Shown: positions 59,561 through 64,000 of the stretch, piece by piece
How positions within the stretch are numbered: position 1 is the stretch's first letter
How the letters are laid out: every line of letters starts with the position of its first letter
Assembly (NCBI GenBank): GCA_905250125.1
Contig: CAJNOL010000048.1
Coordinates: 268,080 to 332,079 of the forward strand
Origin: Rotaria sordida
Taxonomy: Eukaryota; Rotifera; Eurotatoria; Philodinida; Philodinidae
Length of the DNA stretch: 64,000 bases
Direction: 5' to 3'
Program-made: the position numbers and the translations under genes
The notes under the pieces: model-generated
What the model was told of the DNA's origin: nothing
Seen by the model: the letters and a program-made list of their open reading frames with translations, nothing else
Database searches by the model: none

Positions 59561-61540
59561 ATGATCATATTAAATTCTTTCGTTCTCATCATTTTATTCT
59601 GGTGCATGAACTGCATAGCAGAAGTAAGATCATTAATAAATACATCAATCATTTTTTATTCTACATTAAAACCTTGTAGGATGGGCATTGTATCTGGTAT
59701 GAAGAATGTGGTCGAAATGCGATGGGTAGAGTGACGAATTGTTATTACAATGGTGCAGCATTACAATTGACTAATAAAGAAGCATTAAAGACTTTGAAAT
59801 CAATGTGTAGCATGTTTTACAATGGTAAATAGATTTGATTCAATATAAAAATTAAAGTTATATTCACGAGAGATCTTTATTGTTGATATCTAATGTTACT
59901 GAATTCATAAGATATCTCAAGGCTTCGGGTTTATTGGATTCCTATTTGATCTAAGTCTCCTTTTTATATGATGAAAAAAGAAACAGAAAGATAAATATAT
60001 CTTGATTCGTTATTCTAAACTAATGATTTCAGGTCCGGATACTTATACATGTTGCGCACCTGATCAGATTCGTCGCCTAAGTGACCAACTTGTACTAATC
60101 AAACTACTGTTCGGTGATTGTCCATCTTGCTTCTACAATTTTCGGTCGTTATTCTGCTCTATGACATGTCATCCACAGCAGAGTCATTTCATAACTGTAA
60201 GAGAATTTGGTAATAGTACATTATATCCAGGCAAACAGACCGTCGAGTCAATTACAAATGTACTTGCCGATGATTTCGCTCAGCGTATACTTGATTCATG
60301 TCGGTGAGTGACAAAAATCCAGATGAAATATTGATTATTCATTGTTTTTTGCTCTTGTCAGAGATGTTCTTTATCCGGACAGTGATCAACATTCGTTGGA
60401 TACTATGTGTGGTCGCCCTTATGATCGGTGTACAAAAGAATCATTGTTTAATTATTTAGGTCTCGACAATCCTTCACAACCTTTTCCAATATATTTCAAT
60501 TTAACAAATAATACTTGTCAAAATAATTATTACAACCAATCAACATTTCAATGTAACGAACCGGTTCATACTCAATATGAAAATCAGCCCATGTGTGATC
60601 ATTCAGTCAGTTATTGACAAGGATAGAAGAAGGAGAACATTTTTTTGTATTTTAGGATTGTCCGAAAGCACCACCTAAACCATCTCCACCTGATGTACCG
60701 GGCAAATATTCAAAGTAAGTAGATGAGAATCGGTTAAAATTCTATCAAATCCATTTTTTCAGCATATCGATTCGCATGACAGAATTAATCATCGTACCTG
60801 ATAATCAAACATTTCAAACTCACTATTATCTATCTCCACCTGGTCCATTATCTGAGATTGTGGTTGGACCGGCACTTGACCTAAATTTTCTAACACAAGT
60901 GCTCGATTTGCAAACAAATATTCTCAATCTTGAAGGTTATCTGCCACCAGATAATATTTCTGTTCGTTTGACCGATATCTGTTTGAAACCAAGTAATACC
61001 AATTGTGCAGTTTTTTCTGTTCTTCAATATTTTCAAAATTCACGCGACAATCTTAACAAAAGCATAGGTGATGATTTCTTTCTATATGCCGATTATATCA
61101 CACATATATTTCAATGCTCAACAAAAAAACCCTCTCTTAATGATACATTACTAAATCTTTCGTGTTTTTCTGATTTTGGTGGCATAATTCATCCAACTGT
61201 AGTATTTTCGAATTATCCGAATACGAAACATACTATCGAAGCTAAAGGATTAGTTATTACTATTATCATCGAGAATTCAAATAAACCTGAAAAAATTCAA
61301 AAAGGTAAGTTATTATTTAATTTGTCAGAATTTAACGTTCATTTAAATAATCTAGCTGAAGCATGGGAAAAAGCCTTTATAAATTACATGCAAAATTTCA
61401 CTGCTATCCAAGACTCGTTACGTGCTGAAAAGCGTTTGAATGAATTGGCAAATTTTACTGTATACTACAGTAATGAACACTCTATTAAAAATGAACTCAA
61501 TACTATGATTTGGTCAAACAATCAATCAAATATCAAATGA
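59561..61540 (+). CDS. Soluble NPC1-like protein (sterol-binding N-terminal domain + middle luminal domain)
   Basis: Seven exons (59561-59623, 59680-59824, 60033-60303, 60362-60605, 60656-60714, 60763-61304, 61356-61540) join in frame to 502 aa. Residues 1-21 are a signal peptide (MIILNSFVLIILFWCMNCIA). The NPC1 N-terminal cysteine-rich sterol-binding domain follows (CIWYEECG, CCAPDQ, LFGDCPSCFYNFRSLFCSMT, MCGRPYDRC) and a Pro-rich linker (PKAPPKPSPPDVP). Then comes the middle luminal domain: MTELIIVPDN, DLNFLTQVLDLQTNILNL, DICLKPSNTNCAVFSVLQYF, GDDFFLYADYITHIFQC, AEAWEKAFINYM, HSIKNELN. The membrane segments that normally separate these domains and the 11 that follow are all absent; the stop comes where the sterol-sensing domain would begin. 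N-glycosylation sites are abundant. Inferred to be a secreted or luminal sterol-binding protein. Confidence 0.85.
61305..61355 (+). other. 51-nt intron of the NPC1-like gene that stays in frame when retained
   Basis: GTAAGT..TCTAG. Removing it joins IQK to AEAWEKAF, matching the NPC1 family; retaining it adds 17 residues without a stop. Its length is a multiple of three. Confidence 0.75.
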
Positions 61541-61603
61541 TTCCTTCTTTTTTAATGATTAACAAACACAGACAACTCTTATTCCACTTTTCACCTTATA
61601 ATT

Positions 61604-61612
61604 AATAAAAAC
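61604..61612 (+). terminator. Poly(A) signal of the NPC1-like gene
   Basis: AATAAA in TAATTAATAAAAACAG, about 65 nt after the stop codon. Confidence 0.5.
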
Positions 61613-61635
61613 AGAAATTATCAATGATTGTTACT

Positions 61636-62102
61636 TACCTTAAAATTCCAATCAAATAATTTTGTATTTGAAAAGAAGTTTCTGTTATAAATATTACAGT
61701 CATAATTGAACTAGCATAAATAATCATTTTCATATGCTCTTGTTTTGTTGCTATATCAAATAGAAGTTTTGTACCATAATAATTAATATGATTAATTTTT
61801 TCAACTGTGTCTGTTTCTAAAAATGCTGCTAGATGAATAATAATATTAATTTGATTTTTTTGGATAATACGTGAAATTTGATTTTTCATCAGTGATATCA
61901 CATACATAGAATTTTTCTTTTGATGGTAATATTGGCTGTTGACCTTCTGTTATTGGTGTATTTTCAAGCTGATAACGTGACGACAATCCAATATGTTTAT
62001 CAATTCCATAAATATCATAGTTAAGATTTTTTTAATAGATGTTTAATCAGTATAATAGCAATGAGACCGGATGCACCGGCAATGAGAATTTTTTTAACCA
62101 TT
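61636..62102 (-). pseudogene. NAD-dependent epimerase/dehydratase (extended SDR) fragment
   Basis: Starts MVKKILIAGASGLI (nucleotide-binding GxxGxxG region, third Gly replaced), then a frame change after LLKKS into YDIYGIDKHIGLSSRYQLEN and FYVCDITDE, then a second change into IIQKNQINIIIHLAAFLETD, INHINYYGTKLLFDIA and IIYASSIMT, which are the HLAA and catalytic-Ser-strand regions of UDP-sugar epimerase-like proteins. At least two frameshifts. It ends at a GTAAGT donor (about 61641), but no downstream exon exists because the convergent NPC1-like gene ends 100 bp away. A truncated, dead copy. Confidence 0.8.
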
Positions 62103-62165
62103 TTTAGTAACGAATAAGAATGAGGAAAAAAAAACTATTATGAAAAGTGATATATGTGAGATATA

Positions 62166-62731
62166 GCCCAGATCCAGAAATTCGCAATTCAAGGAAATTC
62201 AAGGAATTCAAGTAATCCCAATAATACAAGGAGCTGAAGAAATTCAAATAATTCAAGGAGATCAAGGAATTCAAGTAACCCCAGTAATTCAAGGAATCCA
62301 AGGAATTTAACGAAATCAAGAAATTGAAGAAATTCTATTGAATTGCTTGATTTCCTTGAATTTCCAATTTCTAGATCCTGATTACTGGCGAAATTCATGG
62401 AATTCAAGGAACGCAATGAATTGTAGAAATTCTAGAAATTGAAGAAAACTGAGAGAAATTCAAGGAATTGAACAAAGGTAATGCATGTGTTGAGTTTCTT
62501 GAATTGCCTTGAATTCCTTGATATTTTCAAGGGATATAATTCAAAGTAATATGATGCGCTGAATTTCTTGAATATCCTTGAATTTCTTAAATTTTCTCTA
62601 ATTGCACGATTTTCTTGAATTCCTTGATTTGCTTCAATTGCATGAATTCCATCATTGTTTCAAGCAATATACTTTATGTTACATGAATGTGCTGAATTCC
62701 TTGAATTGCCAATTTTTGGATCTGGATTACT
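62166..62731. repeat. AATTC/CAAGG low-complexity array with inverted and direct terminal motifs
   Basis: About 560 bp built from CAAGGAATTC / GAATTCCTTG and TTGAATTTC words on both strands. A terminal motif occurs three times: inverted at 62168-62190 (CAGATCCAGAAATTCGCAAT), and direct at 62357-62387 (CCAATTTCTAGATCCTGATT) and 62709-62733 (CCAATTTTTGGATCTGGATT). This suggests tandem expansion of a short inverted-repeat unit. Its long ORFs are repeat artefacts. Confidence 0.75.
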
Positions 62732-62734
62732 GCT

Positions 62735-63800
62735 GATATATGTGCATCTCTCTCTTATCAACTGGGTATATTTACAGAGTATAGATAAAATGTGAAAATG
62801 GTGCAATGAAGAACTAATAGAACAGAAAAACATACGTTTAGAAGCGTTTGTTATTGTTTCAATATCTTGAGATGATTAATCTTCTGTACAGTAGAAATTC
62901 ACAACATATTTAGTGAAATACCCATAATTTTAAGAAAATACGAGCTTTTGAATTTGAACGGGTTTGCAATCGTAAATTCCGAGGAAGATTTGCTTTTTTC
63001 TTTGTTGTTCAATAAATAGACATGCTGATCTTTTCAATCGATGATCAGCTCTAAATCCGTGTGTTCATTGAAATTTTCAAAGCGACACATTGTTTTTCTA
63101 TATTGTAAACTAAGAAGTGGTCAGTTGAACAAGCATCAAATTATGTATACTATACAATACTTTTTGTGTAGATAAAATAGAGCGGTTCAATAAACGCATT
63201 TAATTGATGTCGCATTGTTACCATAGAAGTATCTGAATTCAATTTTCATTGTGAGGTGACTACTTGTGTTATTCCTCAAGAGAGCGTCAAGAAGAACTTT
63301 CTTGTTAATCACATTTCTTTTGATTTGTCTTTGACTATATTTTGAAATGAATACATGTCCATTGAATATTTATAATAAGGTTGAATTGATTCCTTGTCTT
63401 CAAGATAATCCAGGATGATTTAAGGAAATACTCCTGTATCTTGGAAATTAATTTGATTAACAGTCATATATTAAATATCATGTAGCTCTTTTCTAGAGTG
63501 TAGATGCAAATTATGACAAAATGTTCTTTTAGCCCGTGCTCGTACCCATACCCTACAACCGTAAACGATGTCTGATGGAAGCAAAAAAAGTGATTATTGC
63601 ATGATCAGATCGTTTTGAACACCGGTTTTATGCCCTACCAACCTTCGTTTTTCAGAGTGAATGATCAAATATTTATTCTGTTACATCTTTATACAAATTA
63701 TTAATAAAAATATGAAATTTGTACAATAATCAAGCGTGTATTATAGTCCTCGAACTTGAATTATTTTTATTCGATTGATACGTCTCAATCACCGCCACCT
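62735..63800. other. No gene recognised
   Basis: 1 kb without coding-like sequence. A lone C-rich word series (CGTACCCATACCCTACAACC, 63540) resembles half of a decayed palindrome. Confidence 0.5.
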
Positions 63801-63811
63801 CCACAGCCTCC

Positions 63812-64000
63812 AGGGTGGGGTGTGGGTGTGGGTGGGTGGGTGTGTGTGTGTGTGTGTGTGGGTGTGTGTGTGTGGGTGTGGGTGTAGGTGTGCGATGGTC
63901 TCTGAGTCAACCACACCCACACCCACACCCACACCCACACACCCACCCACACCCACACCCACCCACCCACACACACACCCACCCACACCCACACCCACAC
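63812..64000. repeat. (TGTGGG)n/(CCCACA)n head-to-head palindrome, runs off the window
   Basis: G-rich GGGTGTGGG/GTGTGTGG units from 63812 to about 63892, a spacer of about 20 bp (GCGATGGTCTCTGAGTCAAC), then C-rich CACACCCACACCC units from about 63912 to the window end. Same architecture and polarity as 57485-57668 but with a different spacer. Because the window ends in the C-strand and not in TGTGGG, it is not itself a right-hand chromosome end. Confidence 0.9.

Noticed and set aside
62104..62416. Leu/Ser-rich ORFs resembling a leucine-rich repeat
   Set aside because: They follow the AATTC/CAAGG repeat array; the periodicity is that of the DNA repeat.
63785..64000. ORFs of the GVGVGVW / THTHTH type
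   Set aside because: Artefacts of the terminal palindromic simple repeat.
63812..64000. True chromosome end at the right edge
   Set aside because: A right-hand telomere would end in the G-rich strand; here the last 90 bp are C-rich and lie opposite a G-rich half, so it is an internal palindrome.
1..64000. CRISPR arrays, tRNA and rRNA genes
   Set aside because: No regularly spaced direct repeats and no cloverleaf or rRNA-like segment were noticed; a covariance-model scan would be decisive.

Overview
This is an AT-rich (about 70% A+T) eukaryotic window. Genes have many introns, and most introns are only 45-70 nt with GT..AG ends. The protein set is metazoan: AP-1 gamma, exportin-1, SLC35F6, CCDC85, a Kelch-like protein, an NPC1 relative. 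Sequences built on TGTGGG, the telomeric hexamer reported for bdelloid rotifers, a gene of plant/fungal/bacterial type (S1/P1 nuclease), and many decayed elements make a bdelloid rotifer the most likely source. That is inference; nothing here is a species marker.

Layout. 0.35-8.1 kb: AP1G1 (minus), divergent from a BTB-BACK-Kelch gene (8.5-13.4 kb, plus), followed by a CCDC85-like gene (13.6-14.4 kb, plus) and a convergent unknown ORF. 14.9-19.8 kb: no gene, one large fold-back element and one copy of a dispersed repeat. 19.9-21.5 kb: SLC35F6-like transporter (minus). 22.5-28.45 kb: a nested insertion, in which a decayed but apparently full-length non-LTR retrotransposon, bounded by a 17-bp target-site duplication, sits inside an older inverted-repeat element. 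28.7-31.2 kb: leucine-rich-repeat gene (minus). 31.5-38.3 kb: XPO1/CRM1 (minus). 38.3-47.7 kb: a gene desert with a 100-N assembly gap, a caspase-like relic and a complete mariner-like fold-back element.

47.7-64 kb is an accessory region. It holds an S1/P1-type nuclease, a small heat-shock protein with two alpha-crystallin domains, a secreted LURP-one/tubby-like protein, a membrane-anchored methyltransferase-like protein, a soluble NPC1-like protein made only of luminal domains, an epimerase pseudogene, further fold-back elements, and (TGTGGG)n/(CCCACA)n palindromes that are sharp at 57.5 and 63.8 kb and decayed elsewhere.

Two patterns stand out. First, most introns longer than 1 kb in the conserved genes contain an inverted-repeat element or repeat copy, while the remaining introns are tiny. 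Second, at least seven loci have G-rich TGTGGG-like sequence running into C-rich CCCACA-like sequence in the same head-to-head polarity, resembling degenerate telomere-telomere junctions or a dispersed family with telomere-like ends. The AP-1 gamma, XPO1, SLC35F6 and NPC1-like products all concern trafficking, but there is no operon-like logic; genes are independently transcribed.
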